A stretch of 48,406 nucleotides of DNA from an uncultured Methanobrevibacter sp. (GCF_902788255.1 NZ_CADAJR010000015.1:1-48406); one strand, 5' to 3'. Shown: positions 8,156 to 17,016, counted from the stretch's first letter. Program-made: numbers and translations. Notes: a model not told the origin generated them from the sequence alone.

Positions 8156-8902
8156 TTATTCAACTTTTGTTCCACATTCATCACAGAATTTAGAGTCTTT
8201 TGCCAATTCATTTCCACAGTTTTTGCACTGTTTTAAATCATTTACATCATCTTCAACAATTTCTTTCAATTTTAAAAATTTTTCTTCAGTAATTAATCCA
8301 TTTTCACACATCTTTTCAAGACGTTGCAAATTATCTTTTTTTCTTTGAGCATCCAAATTTTTTACTTGATTAAAATCAATTTTCAATCCCCACCCCTCTT
8401 CTTCATAAAGTACACCGGAAATACGCTCATTTAAAATATCAATGCAATGATTTATAACATATTCTCCCCTATAACTTCCAAAAGTTGGGATAAAAAATAT
8501 TTTTTTATTGCCCAATAATGTAAGTACTCCCATGGACCTCTTTTTATTATCTTCCATATATTCTGCAGAGACAATATCTTCATAAGGAATTCTTATATCA
8601 CATCCATCAATAGCCCCATTTTTAAAAACAATACCTTTATCAACAACTTGCAAAATTGTTGTAATTATCCTGTTTTCTTCATTTTGACTTGTTCCACTTG
8701 TTGCAGCCCATCCTATTATACCAAAAGCTAGTGTAGCAACCCCTTTTTTCGCTCCACTACTCCCGGATGTTTTTAATTGTTTTTCAGGAAGAATTACTTC
8801 AACTTCAACTCCTTTAAATATATCATATTCTTCCAATATTCTTTTAATTTCCTGCCTTTCCCTTTCTTCCTTACTTAAGTCATTTTTATCAAAAAACCCC
8901 AT
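8156..8902 (-). CDS. PH-like, SHOCT and zinc-ribbon protein
   Basis: A 248-residue protein. Residues 1-30 are charged (LSKEERERQEIKRILEEYD). Residues 35-160 look like a bacterial PH domain with a glycine-rich insertion (FGIIGWAATSG). Residues 188-215 match the SHOCT pattern (LQRLEKMCENGLITEEKFLK). The last 25 residues are a zinc ribbon (CKNCGNELAKDSKFCDECG). SHOCT and bacterial PH domains are usually found in membrane-associated or oligomerising proteins. It sits 11 bases from genes on either side, between the ExoIII-HAD fusion and an EEP gene, so co-expression is almost certain. Its role is unknown. Confidence 0.8.
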   Translation of the reverse strand: MGFFDKNDLSKEERERQEIKRILEEYDIFKGVEVEVILPEKQLKTSGSSGAKKGVATLAFGIIGWAATSGTSQNEENRIITTILQVVDKGIVFKNGAIDGCDIRIPYEDIVSAEYMEDNKKRSMGVLTLLGNKKIFFIPTFGSYRGEYVINHCIDILNERISGVLYEEEGWGLKIDFNQVKNLDAQRKKDNLQRLEKMCENGLITEEKFLKLKEIVEDDVNDLKQCKNCGNELAKDSKFCDECGTKVE

Positions 8903-8913
8903 AATTTCACCAG

Positions 8914-10170
8914 TTAAATAAAATCTCCTTTTGGTCTTGCTTCAATTCCCAATTTCTTATACATGCTTCTGGTTGCAGGATTTGATTCAATAGCCAAATA
9001 TCTATCTCCATCATCTCCGTGTTGAGGCATTACCTCATTTTCCATCCAGTATTTCTTCAATACATGGGGTTGGCGATTTCCAAAATTCCAAAATGTTTCA
9101 TCCGGCTCAAATCCGGTTTTCTCTTTAAGGTCCCTAAGAATTGCATAAGACCTTCTGTAAGGACTAGCTGTTATTAAAATAACATAATTATCTTTAATTA
9201 AACTGATTAAATCCGTTTCATATTTTTGGGATTTGATTTTTTCAACCATTGGCAACCATTTTATTTCCTTGGAGTTGGCTATTAAAGTATAATTTAAATC
9301 CAAAAGAATTATCTTGTCTTTAGGAATTTTTAATTTATCCTCACAAATTTCTTCCTCTTCATCTTCAGTTTCTATTAATTTAATTCCACAGTACCCGCAG
9401 AATTCATTTTCGCTATCGTTTACTATTCCACATACAGGACAGGAATTTAATTCCAATACGATTGGTGCATGGTCTGAACCCATTTGGTCTTTTAGGATGT
9501 ATGAATCTGTCAATGTAGCCTCAAAAGTGTTGGATACAAGGAAGTAGTCAAATCTGTATCCCTTATTAGCTTCCCTGAAGCCTTTTCGGTTTGGCCACCA
9601 TGTGAAATTGTCCCCATCTGTATTGAACTTTCTGAATGCATCAACATATTTTGTCAATATTTCCTTAAACCATTCCTGCTCTTCTGGAAGGAATCCTGAT
9701 TTGCCTTTTATATTTTTAGGATTTTTAGCATCAATCTCAGCAGATATCCTATTGAAGTCTCCACAGATTATTGATGGCTTGTTTGATTTGTAAACGTATT
9801 CTGTGAACCCATCATAGAATCTGAATTTGCGATCCAGTCTTTCAGGTGAACTGGAACCTGATGGACAGTAAACATTATACAGATAAAAGTTTTCAAACTC
9901 CATTCTGATTACTCTTCCTTCAGCGTCAAACTCCTTATCGCCAAAACCTTTCCTGACGGAAAGTGTTTCGACCTTTGTATAAACCGCTGTTCCATATTTA
10001 CCCGGTTCAGATGACGGATAACCATAAAGTGTGTAATTTTCAATTTCAGGAATATCAGAAGTCCTTACTTCCTGAATACATATTATATCAGGGTTTTGTT
10101 GTTCAATAAGTTCTTTAACATCATTTAATCGTTTATTAATGCCATTAACATTCCAGGAAATAATTTTCAT
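8914..10170 (-). CDS. Exonuclease III-like protein fused to zinc ribbon and HAD domain
   Basis: A 418-residue three-part protein. Residues 1-245 are an exonuclease III/AP endonuclease domain: SWNVNGI, IICIQEVR, YNVYCPSGSSSPERL, SIICGDFN, and SDHAPIVLEL. Residues about 246-264 form a zinc ribbon (CPVCGIVNDSENEFCGYCG). Residues 285-418 are a HAD-like domain with the nucleophile motif ILLDLNYTLI, a threonine/serine motif VILITAS and a late YLAIESNPATR motif. ExoIII enzymes remove 3' blocks and cut at abasic sites; HAD domains of polynucleotide kinases remove 3' phosphates. The fusion therefore suggests DNA-end cleaning, which is inference. The zinc-ribbon-HAD part exists as a separate gene at 44029. 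First gene of the operon. Confidence 0.88.
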   Translation of the reverse strand: MKIISWNVNGINKRLNDVKELIEQQNPDIICIQEVRTSDIPEIENYTLYGYPSSEPGKYGTAVYTKVETLSVRKGFGDKEFDAEGRVIRMEFENFYLYNVYCPSGSSSPERLDRKFRFYDGFTEYVYKSNKPSIICGDFNRISAEIDAKNPKNIKGKSGFLPEEQEWFKEILTKYVDAFRKFNTDGDNFTWWPNRKGFREANKGYRFDYFLVSNTFEATLTDSYILKDQMGSDHAPIVLELNSCPVCGIVNDSENEFCGYCGIKLIETEDEEEEICEDKLKIPKDKIILLDLNYTLIANSKEIKWLPMVEKIKSQKYETDLISLIKDNYVILITASPYRRSYAILRDLKEKTGFEPDETFWNFGNRQPHVLKKYWMENEVMPQHGDDGDRYLAIESNPATRSMYKKLGIEARPKGDFI

Positions 10171-10262
10171 TTTAATCCAAATCCTTTAAATTGATATTTA
10201 TACCTATGTTAATAACATTATATAATTAATTCCATTCAAATTAAATCAGATAGTTATAGTGA

Positions 10263-10372
10263 AACGATAATGATGATGACAAATACCGTGGAAACCAGGA
10301 AATCCATTTCGTGATGAGGTTAACGGAAAGGATATGGGTTTTAGCCCAACATCCATGATGATTACGGGATAA
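10263..10372 (+). pseudogene. Fragment copy of the TPR-HIRAN gene 5' end
   Basis: The stretch reads NDNDDDKYRG, then after a one-base deletion NPFRDEVNGKDMGFSPTS, and stops at 10370-10372. It matches the N-terminus encoded at 12848-12985 (NDNDDEEYRGQ ... DPFRDAVNGWDMGSNPTS). It is a diverged, frameshifted duplicate of that 5' end, with nothing of the TPR or HIRAN part following. Confidence 0.6.
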
Positions 10373-10434
10373 ATCAAGATGAACCTTCCCTGACACTGAT
10401 AAGATTTAAATATCATGAATTTTAAAGAAGAGTC

Positions 10435-10944
10435 ATGGATAAAAGAACGGTTTTTGCAATTACTTTTTTCTTGTTATCCCTTATTGTTCTTTTTATGGCT
10501 TATGAGGGAGCTCCCGAACATTATGGAGGATCCAAATATCAGACTCCGGCACCTAAAATCGTGGAAGTGGGAAAACTAAATTTCACAGTTCCCGCAGGAT
10601 ATTTTGAAGAGGACCATCACGAGAAAATCAATCTTTCAAAAAGCGTTTCCAAACATGTCATTAAGAGCCATCAAAAATCGTTTAAGCAAAATGATCTGCT
10701 GTTATTGGATATTGCAGTGTTTGAATTGGATGACAATATAGATTTAAATGTTTTGAATGACGGAACATTTGCAAACAAATCCATACATGGTGTTGAGGGC
10801 ATTTTTAAAAGTTCCAAAGTAACCACGCAAACAGGTTTCGTTGAAAATTCCCATTCAAGATATTATTTCAATTATATTGAGGACAATAAACTGGTCATGA
10901 TTCAATGTGATAATTTAAAAGTCATTGATGGCATGATTTCATGA
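10435..10944 (+). CDS. Secreted or anchored protein of unknown function
   Basis: A 169-residue protein with one N-terminal hydrophobic segment (VFAITFFLLSLIVLFMAY) that may be a signal peptide or an uncleaved anchor. The outside domain opens VEVGKLNFTVPAGYFEEDHH, like the openings of the 4302 and 3595 outer domains, and closes KLVMIQCDNLKVIDG as the 4302 product closes with GVCVMIEAEDVKTI. These are probably distant members of one extracellular family. The ATG at 10435 has no strong Shine-Dalgarno; ATTTAAATAT at about 10406 could be a TATA box for a short-leader transcript. Confidence 0.75.
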   Translation: MDKRTVFAITFFLLSLIVLFMAYEGAPEHYGGSKYQTPAPKIVEVGKLNFTVPAGYFEEDHHEKINLSKSVSKHVIKSHQKSFKQNDLLLLDIAVFELDDNIDLNVLNDGTFANKSIHGVEGIFKSSKVTTQTGFVENSHSRYYFNYIEDNKLVMIQCDNLKVIDGMIS

Positions 10945-11271
10945 ATTTTTGTTATTGAAAAATCAATTCACATCCATTAGATGAAATACATGGTCTTGTA
11001 AAAACATACTTGACAAAAATAATCTAATAATATTAAAAAGAAAATTCATATTTTCTAAAATGCATTAAATTTACACAAAATGAAACTCCCATAGCCATAT
11101 CAATGAATTAATAATCTCCACTTTCTAAAAAAAGTACTGAGTAATAGCTTGATTTTATCAAAACAAGAAAAAAATTTAAATTAAACTTTAAGTTATTACA
11201 GTGACTCCAAGTAAAGTATAACGTAGCTTATTCTAAAAGTATTTAATATGATAATAAACATATTATAAATT
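10945..11271. other. AT-rich intergenic region
   Basis: About 330 bases without a credible gene. Several short A- and T-runs are present, with TATA-like sequence shortly before the secreted-protein gene at 11272 (ATATTATAAATT, about 11258-11270). Nothing else could be recognised. Confidence 0.4.
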
Positions 11272-12234
11272 ATGTTTAACAAAAAGGGAATAATATTACT
11301 ATTATTGACAATATTTTGTATAGGACTGACTGTTAGTTCAGTTTCAGCAATGGACAATTCAGCTGACAATCTGACAATAGATGAAACAGAATCGGTCCTA
11401 AAATTAAGTCCTAACGAATTTAATGACAGAGAAGCAAAAGAATGGGAAGGTCCAGTTGAATTAGAGGAAATGGACATTCATGCAGACAAGGCATTGCCTG
11501 CAAGTGATATCCAGGAGTTAAGAGCGGCAAAAAATGCAAATATAGAATTGGTTAAAAAGTATTCATACAAAACATCTGACGGATATAAATTAGTTAAAGC
11601 CAAATCCAATACTTATAAAAACATTTATGTTGATGTATACGGATTAAAAGATCTCAAAAAATATAAATGTACAGATACAGTCTATAAAAAAATTCCTAAA
11701 TCAATTCACAATATTGCATATAATACAAAATTAGGCAAATACATTTATAAAAACGAGTGGGAAATAAAGAAAATCAAAAAGATTAAAAAAACCTACAAAT
11801 GGAAATCCACAAAGTGGATGGAAAAAAAGGTCGGCACCAAAAAGGTTTGGGTTACAAAAAAGATAAAAACATATGAATCCTGGATAGATTCAGACGGAAA
11901 TCTGTACAAAAGCAAATACTGGAGCCCTTATAAGAAATATGGCTATAATATCAAATATGTTAAAAGCGTATGGAGATATTACAGTGACGGGGACATCTGT
12001 TATGATTACTATAAAGTTAAGGTAAACAAGCCAATATATAAATCATATTACAAAATCGTAACCCATAAGCAGAAACTAACTTTTTACAAAGTTAAACTAA
12101 AGAAAATCGTTTACAAAAAGGTCAGTGTTCCCCATAAATTAATTGTTTTTACAAGAGCCAACAAACAACCAGGTTTCATTCATGATTATTACTATGAGGG
12201 AGACCACATGATTGATCAGATGTACTGGAAGTAA
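11272..12234 (+). CDS. Secreted lysine/tyrosine-rich repetitive protein
   Basis: A 320-residue protein with a signal peptide (IILLLLTIFCIGLTVSSVSA, cleavage near residue 27), a 70-residue acidic linker, then about 210 residues extremely rich in Lys, Tyr and Trp arranged in beta-hairpin-like repeats (KKIKKTYKWKSTKWMEKKVG; YYKVKVNKPIYKSYYKIVTH). Its charge and composition resemble the smaller secreted product at 30076. In a pseudomurein-walled archaeon such a basic exported protein would be expected to bind the acidic cell wall or a surface polymer; that is inference. It appears to be monocistronic, with a TATA-like element directly upstream. Confidence 0.75.
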   Translation: MFNKKGIILLLLTIFCIGLTVSSVSAMDNSADNLTIDETESVLKLSPNEFNDREAKEWEGPVELEEMDIHADKALPASDIQELRAAKNANIELVKKYSYKTSDGYKLVKAKSNTYKNIYVDVYGLKDLKKYKCTDTVYKKIPKSIHNIAYNTKLGKYIYKNEWEIKKIKKIKKTYKWKSTKWMEKKVGTKKVWVTKKIKTYESWIDSDGNLYKSKYWSPYKKYGYNIKYVKSVWRYYSDGDICYDYYKVKVNKPIYKSYYKIVTHKQKLTFYKVKLKKIVYKKVSVPHKLIVFTRANKQPGFIHDYYYEGDHMIDQMYWK

Positions 12235-12343
12235 ATTAATCATTAAAACTTAAAAATAAGGAAAATAATCCTTATTCTTATTTTTTTATTATGTTAAAAG
12301 TTATTTATCACTCAAAACAAAAATATGTACAGAGGTTAAGAAA

Positions 12344-12772
12344 ATGATTTCAAAAAACAAAATAATAATTTCACTGGTGATATGCCTGATTGCACTCAGC
12401 AGCATATCAGTTGTCTCAGCAATGGAAATCTATGGCGGGGCCTTTTCAACCAACGGAGGATTGGATGACTTGACCTATGCCTCCATGGATGTCGGTACCG
12501 CATACTCAGGAAAGAATGTCATTGTCCAGATCTGGTATTCACGTGACGGATCCATCCTGAATCACGGAAACATGGTTCCAATAACCGTAACATCCGACGG
12601 TTACATAAACATCAGAAGCGCAGATGCATACAGGTTCTTCCCGGATCATGCCGAAATTAACATCTACGACACATCAAGAAATCTGATATGCTCAAAAGAG
12701 GTTAGCATGTCTCCTGAAAGCGGAATTCAGACATACGGCGATGGATTCTATGACCACTCATATATCCGCTAG
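12344..12772 (+). CDS. Secreted small beta-rich protein
   Basis: A 142-residue protein with a signal peptide (IIISLVICLIALSSISVVSA) and a mature domain of about 115 residues with beta-sandwich character (KNVIVQIWYSRDGSILNHG; VPITVTSDGYINIRSADAYR). It resembles single Ig-like domains of archaeal surface proteins but I cannot assign a family. GAGGTTAAGAAA precedes the ATG. Codon use is less AT-rich than in the preceding gene. Confidence 0.75.
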   Translation: MISKNKIIISLVICLIALSSISVVSAMEIYGGAFSTNGGLDDLTYASMDVGTAYSGKNVIVQIWYSRDGSILNHGNMVPITVTSDGYINIRSADAYRFFPDHAEINIYDTSRNLICSKEVSMSPESGIQTYGDGFYDHSYIR

Positions 12773-12847
12773 GAACTAAAAACCAGTTAAAATAAACCAT
12801 CACCATTACAACACAATTAATCTAAAACTTAAAACAGGTTGATAATT

Positions 12848-12985
12848 ATGGGATTTTTCAGAAACGATAATGACGATGAGGAATACAGGGGACAGACCGG
12901 CGACCCGTTTCGCGATGCTGTCAACGGATGGGACATGGGCTCCAACCCAACCTCCAATGACGATTACAGTATAGAACCGGATTAA
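12848..12985 (+). pseudogene. 5' part of a TPR-HIRAN gene, ending at an in-frame TAA
   Basis: The frame from ATG 12848 (behind AGGTTGATAATT) encodes 45 residues (GFFRNDNDDEEYRGQTGDPF ... SNDDYSIEPD) and stops at TAA 12983-12985. The same frame then continues without a break: DTSKRDEYSKKAWDYYMDFR, into the TPR-HIRAN protein. The homologous segment of the intact 41378 gene (GEEAWDLYMDFRDTEALSVI) shows that residues before the downstream Met belong to the domain. So the gene is split by a nonsense mutation; a separate 45-residue protein is the less likely alternative. Confidence 0.6.
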
Positions 12986-13042
12986 CCATTAATAGACACC
13001 AGTAAAAGGGATGAGTATTCAAAAAAGGCATGGGATTACTAT

Positions 13043-13768
13043 ATGGACTTTAGGGAGGAGGATGCTCTGCGCTATATCAATATGGCACTTGATTTGGACA
13101 GTGACAATGCAAGGAACTGGAACAAAAAGGCGATAATTCTTGAGGCCATGAAAAGATACCCTGAATCGGAGGAGTGCTATGACAAGTCACTGGAACTTGC
13201 ATTCGACAATCTTGTAAGCGACAATGAGGCGAGAATGCTTTATGACTGGGCATATGTATTGATTGATGAGTCAAAAACACTGCCGAACGGATTGGACAAA
13301 TTGGAAAAGGCAAAAGAGATAAACAAAAAAGCGCTTGAAACACGTCCGGGGATTAATAGTGAGGAGTCAATTGACAAGTACCTCAACCAGAGAGATGAAA
13401 TCAACCGCCATATCAATGATGAAAGGGAATATCTGAAAAACCTTGAAACCCTAAAGTCAATTGACAAAGGTGAACTGTTTACAATAGCCGGAAGATTCTA
13501 TTATGAAAACAGCACCGACCTTGCAGCGGGAATGCTCCTAAAGCTTTTAAGAGAACCGGAAAACGAGTTTGACCGGGATGCGATTGCAGTATATGCCGGA
13601 GATGTAAAAATTGGCTACGTTGCAAACAGTGCCTCAACAAAACATGAACTGACCTCATCATCTTCAGAGTTAAAGGATAATATTCATGACACAGCTCAGG
13701 CAATCTGTTTATTCAACCTGCAAAGACATTCAGACACACGGTTTCTAATTGGAAAAATAATTGAATAA
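13043..13768 (+). CDS. TPR-like protein with C-terminal HIRAN domain (probably truncated)
   Basis: A 241-residue frame. Residues 1-125 are helical repeats of TPR type (ALRYINMALDLDSDNARNWN, KKAIILEAMKRYPESEECYD). Residues 140-240 are a HIRAN domain with the hallmark LREPENEFDRDAIAVYAGD and KIGYVAN. HIRAN domains are DNA-binding modules found with helicases and nucleases (HLTF recognises 3' single-stranded ends). The annotated Met lies inside the TPR region and lacks a ribosome site, and the codons before it have no alternative start back to the TAA at 12983. Expression is therefore doubtful. The intact paralogue at 41378 has a zinc ribbon in place of this gene's acidic N-terminus. Confidence 0.75.
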   Translation: MDFREEDALRYINMALDLDSDNARNWNKKAIILEAMKRYPESEECYDKSLELAFDNLVSDNEARMLYDWAYVLIDESKTLPNGLDKLEKAKEINKKALETRPGINSEESIDKYLNQRDEINRHINDEREYLKNLETLKSIDKGELFTIAGRFYYENSTDLAAGMLLKLLREPENEFDRDAIAVYAGDVKIGYVANSASTKHELTSSSSELKDNIHDTAQAICLFNLQRHSDTRFLIGKIIE

Positions 13769-13808
13769 TGAAATTAATCCGTCAAATAATATAAAAAAAA
13801 TCCCATTT

Positions 13809-13844
13809 AAAAAAAAATAGAAAGCAGATGAATTGAATTCATCT
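13809..13844 (-). terminator. Intrinsic-type terminator of the adhesin gene
   Basis: On the minus strand the stop codon is followed at once by AGATGAATTCAATTCATCT (13826-13844), a perfect hairpin, and then a T9 run (13809-13817). Confidence 0.6.
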
Positions 13845-15585
13845 ACATTTTCACTTTCGCAGCTACTTTAACTGTATCCTTCAGGTATGTTGCCTGATAG
13901 ATGATCTTTTTACCGACCTTGAGCTTATTGAGAACCGGTTTTTTAACGGTTATCTTTGCAACACCCTTCTTGTCGGTTTTTGCACTGTATTTTTTACCGT
14001 TGAACTTGAATGTGACCTTTTTGCCTTTGAGGTATTTTCCGTTAAGCTTTGAGAGGGTTGCCTTGAGAACCAGTTTTTTCAGGGATTTCTTGACGGTCAC
14101 CTTTTTCAGGCTCAAGAGATGCTTTACGGTCAATTTTTTTGTTGCGGTTTCGCCGAGGGCAGTGATTTTAACCTTGTATGTGCCCGGAGCCTGGGACACC
14201 TTGAACTTGACAATGCCCCTGGAATCTGTCCTTAATGTTTTGAACGCCCTGTTGTTTATCTTAACAACGACCTTGACACCGTTTTTAAGATTCTTGTCAC
14301 TGTCATATATCCTGATTGAATAATAGGAACCTTTCCTGTAGACGGTTTTCAGGTTGGATGCTGAAATATAGCGGTCAGAAAACACACAGCCTGTTATCCT
14401 GGAGGTGGCTGTTCCGAAGCTTTCATCAGTATACACCGCACCGTTGCTTCTGGCGTTAGGGGAGTTCTTGATGAATTTTGAGTTGGTGACCTTCAGCTCA
14501 CCGGAATAACCGTTATAAATAGCTCCCCCTTCAGGAGTATTGCTCTGCTCTGAAAGTGAAAACACTCCTGCAATGTTTTCCTTGAAGGTGACATGGTCCA
14601 TATTCACCACAGCATTTGAGATATAGATTGCACCCCCATCATCGGATACAGCATTCTTATCAAACTCACAGTAGTTCACATTCAGGGTAGGTCTCTCACT
14701 GTTCCATATGCTAACAGAAATCGCTCCTCCAAACCTTGAGGCAAAATTGTCATAGAACAAGGTATTATCTATTTGGGAAACGCCTCCACCGATGGCATAG
14801 ATTGCACCACCTTCAGAACCCGTATGCGGTCCGGCATTGCTTCTGAACTCGGAATTTGAAATCCTGAAGGTTCCCCTCCAGTTATAGATGGCACCTCCGC
14901 CATCCGCCTTGTTTGCTGTGAACCTGCTATTTTCGACAATCAGGTTTCCCCGGAAGTTATCGATGGCCCCGCCATAATACTCGGCCTCATTGTTTGTGAA
15001 TGTTGAGGATTTGACTTTCAGGTTTCCATCGCTTAAAATTGTACCTGAAGCAACCGCATTGGGATACTTGCTCCAGTGGGAATCACCGCTTATCCAACCG
15101 TCATGTTCCGCTTTGTTAGTCTCAAAGACACACTTGTTTATCTCCAAATCCGCCTCACTTTTGATTGCTGAGCCGTAATTGGCAAAGGCATTGGTGAATC
15201 TGATGTTGTTCAATACCACGCTGACGCCCGGTCCGATTTCAAATATTCTTGATTTGGACTGTGCATCTAAAGTATGCCCGTTTCCGTTGATTGTCAGGTC
15301 CTTGGAGATATAGATACCCTTCGTATAGAATCCCTCATCATATTTGTAATCATTTACCAGGTTAAGGGTTGACCCTGCCTCGGCACTGTCAATCTTGCTT
15401 TTAAGTGTGGTGAATGTGCCGTCATCAGCTTTTAAAACATCACCCTCTGATACACTCAATTCATCTACTGAAATTTCTTCCTGCGCTATCGCATCATCTG
15501 TTGAGTTTGCATCACTTGCGCTTACAGCACCAATCGCCAGAATCGCCACTAGTATGCAAACAGATATTATATGTTTAAACTTCAT
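13843..15585 (-). CDS. Adhesin-like surface protein, beta-helix plus Ig-like tail
   Basis: A 580-residue secreted protein. The signal peptide (FKHIISVCILVAILAIGAVS) is followed by an acidic linker. About 330 residues form a right-handed beta-helix with the GGAIYN/GGAI repeat of polymorphic outer membrane/adhesin proteins (SGTILSDGNLKVKSSTFTNN; AEYYGGAIDNFRGNLIVENS). Residues about 420-580 are two lysine-rich Ig-like domains (KNGVKVVVKINNRAFKTLRT; LNGKYLKGKKVTFKFNGKKY). This is the standard layout of Methanobrevibacter adhesin-like proteins, which sit at the cell surface and contact hosts or partner microbes. The ATG at 15585 is preferred to one at 15609 because GGGAGTAATGTT precedes it. Confidence 0.9.
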   Translation of the reverse strand: MKFKHIISVCILVAILAIGAVSASDANSTDDAIAQEEISVDELSVSEGDVLKADDGTFTTLKSKIDSAEAGSTLNLVNDYKYDEGFYTKGIYISKDLTINGNGHTLDAQSKSRIFEIGPGVSVVLNNIRFTNAFANYGSAIKSEADLEINKCVFETNKAEHDGWISGDSHWSKYPNAVASGTILSDGNLKVKSSTFTNNEAEYYGGAIDNFRGNLIVENSRFTANKADGGGAIYNWRGTFRISNSEFRSNAGPHTGSEGGAIYAIGGGVSQIDNTLFYDNFASRFGGAISVSIWNSERPTLNVNYCEFDKNAVSDDGGAIYISNAVVNMDHVTFKENIAGVFSLSEQSNTPEGGAIYNGYSGELKVTNSKFIKNSPNARSNGAVYTDESFGTATSRITGCVFSDRYISASNLKTVYRKGSYYSIRIYDSDKNLKNGVKVVVKINNRAFKTLRTDSRGIVKFKVSQAPGTYKVKITALGETATKKLTVKHLLSLKKVTVKKSLKKLVLKATLSKLNGKYLKGKKVTFKFNGKKYSAKTDKKGVAKITVKKPVLNKLKVGKKIIYQATYLKDTVKVAAKVKM

Positions 15586-15778
15586 AACATTACTCCCAAT
15601 AATGCCCATTTAAGCACTATCTTATAAGTTATTATCTGTTGAAAAAAAGATATAAGTCATCCAAAGCAATTGCTTTAATCAAAGTCCGGATTATCTTCAA
15701 TTTGAGATGCATGGAATATGATTTGCCAAATCATCCATCTTCAAAAGCTAAAAAAGGCCTGTTTCATCACACATGGAA

Positions 15779-16612
15779 TTAGTCATCCAAATTTTTCAGG
15801 CATTTAATCAAATCATCAGTATTGCTGATTTGCTTTTCCAGATCAATATCCAAATAAAGTTTCTTTTCAGCTCCAAAACTTGAAGAGAGTATCATTTGCC
15901 TTCCAAAAATTTCATAGCCTTCACTGATGACATTATGACCGATCACCATAACATTGGACTCGACAATATCCAAAAATCGGGAAACATCCTCAATTGAATA
16001 ATCCTTTTCAAATCTGGACCACAATACATAATACACTGACCTGTCGAGATATTCCTCACCTTCTATAATTGATTTGTAGTCGTCATATGTCTTTATTTTT
16101 GGTGAAGGTCCCGCATGGGATACAAAAACACCATTTTCACACTGTATAAAAAAGGGGATTGACTTGAAAAAATCGATATAATCTGATAAATATGGGTCCA
16201 AAGAGCCTTTTTTCTCGATAATCAGCCTTTCAAAGTCTATTTTCTGATTGATATTTGCCTTAAATACATTGGCGCCAACAATATGGGCCCATTCATGATT
16301 GCCTAAAATGGGATGAAAGTTATCATATTTCTTATACTTATCAATCATGTCCTCCAGCACTTCCAGGGAATAATCCTTTTTATAAATGCTGTGAATAAAA
16401 TCTCCCGCTATGATAATATGACAATCGGGATCATTGAAATCCCATTTCTCCAAATACTTATTATAATCATCCAGATCGCCATGCAAATCTGTGAAGATTA
16501 AAGCTCTGCCTCTTTTAGGCAATTTCATCAAACGGCCATTTTTACACATGTTATCATCTAAAAAAAAGGGTAATATTTGAAATCGGTTTTCAAATACTAC
16601 CTGAAGTTTCAT
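15779..16612 (-). CDS. PPP-family metallophosphatase (Ser/Thr phosphatase-like)
   Basis: About 277 residues with the calcineurin-like phosphoesterase motifs: IFTDLHGD (D-x-H-G, near 40), IIIAGDFIH (GD, near 70), ILGNHEW (GNHE, near 107), FVSHAGPSP and VIGHNV. The spacing fits PPP phosphatases and their ApaH-like relatives. The usual GDxVDRG motif is altered to GDFIHS, so substrate choice may differ. It is the last gene of the Hsp70 operon and its probable role is to reverse the phosphorylation made by the kinase at 21835. Starts at 16630, 16612 and 16549 are possible; 16612 has AGGAT in front and overlaps the upstream stop, which suggests coupled translation. Confidence 0.85.
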   Translation of the reverse strand: MKLQVVFENRFQILPFFLDDNMCKNGRLMKLPKRGRALIFTDLHGDLDDYNKYLEKWDFNDPDCHIIIAGDFIHSIYKKDYSLEVLEDMIDKYKKYDNFHPILGNHEWAHIVGANVFKANINQKIDFERLIIEKKGSLDPYLSDYIDFFKSIPFFIQCENGVFVSHAGPSPKIKTYDDYKSIIEGEEYLDRSVYYVLWSRFEKDYSIEDVSRFLDIVESNVMVIGHNVISEGYEIFGRQMILSSSFGAEKKLYLDIDLEKQISNTDDLIKCLKNLDD

Positions 16613-16616
16613 TATC

Positions 16617-17000
16617 CTAAAATATTGCATTCAATGCGACTGCAAGCAGGCATGCCAATAAAAAGATAATGGCCACTGACACAATATTTATTTTATTGAA
16701 ACTAAAAAAAGTCCTGATTTTTGAATTTTTCAATTCACGACATTTTTTTAATCCATAAAAGGCTTCGGCATTATTCTCATCAATTTCCAAAGCACGGATG
16801 AAATATATTTCAGCGGATTCAAAATCCCTGTTCTGCGCATATATTTTTGCCATAATGATTGAAACTTCAATGGCATGATGGGAATTAGCTAAGGGATGCA
16901 ATAGGTTGAATGCGTCCCTGTACCTGCCGTCACCAGCCAATTTTTTAGCTATCTCGATAGTGACTCTTTCACTGCCAGAGTCCATATATCCATTCGCCAT
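16617..17000 (-). CDS. TPR protein with C-terminal membrane anchor
   Basis: A 127-residue protein. Residues 10-90 form two to three TPR-like helix pairs (AGDGRYRDAFNLLHPLANSH; ESAEIYFIRALEIDENNAEA). Residues 104-125 are a hydrophobic tail (VSVAIIFLLACLLAVALNAI), so it should be tail-anchored with the TPRs in the cytoplasm. TPRs commonly hold chaperone or kinase partners; here it could tether the Hsp70 or phosphatase to the membrane (inference). The start follows AAGTGATTTAA. It lies 16 bases after the hsp70 gene and overlaps or abuts the phosphatase gene. Confidence 0.8.
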   Translation of the reverse strand: MANGYMDSGSERVTIEIAKKLAGDGRYRDAFNLLHPLANSHHAIEVSIIMAKIYAQNRDFESAEIYFIRALEIDENNAEAFYGLKKCRELKNSKIRTFFSFNKINIVSVAIIFLLACLLAVALNAIF

Positions 17001-17016
17001 TTAAATCACTTCATGC

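Noticed and set aside
12983-12985. Stop-codon recoding such as pyrrolysine
   Set aside because: The stop is TAA, not TAG, and no readthrough signal is visible; a nonsense mutation is simpler.
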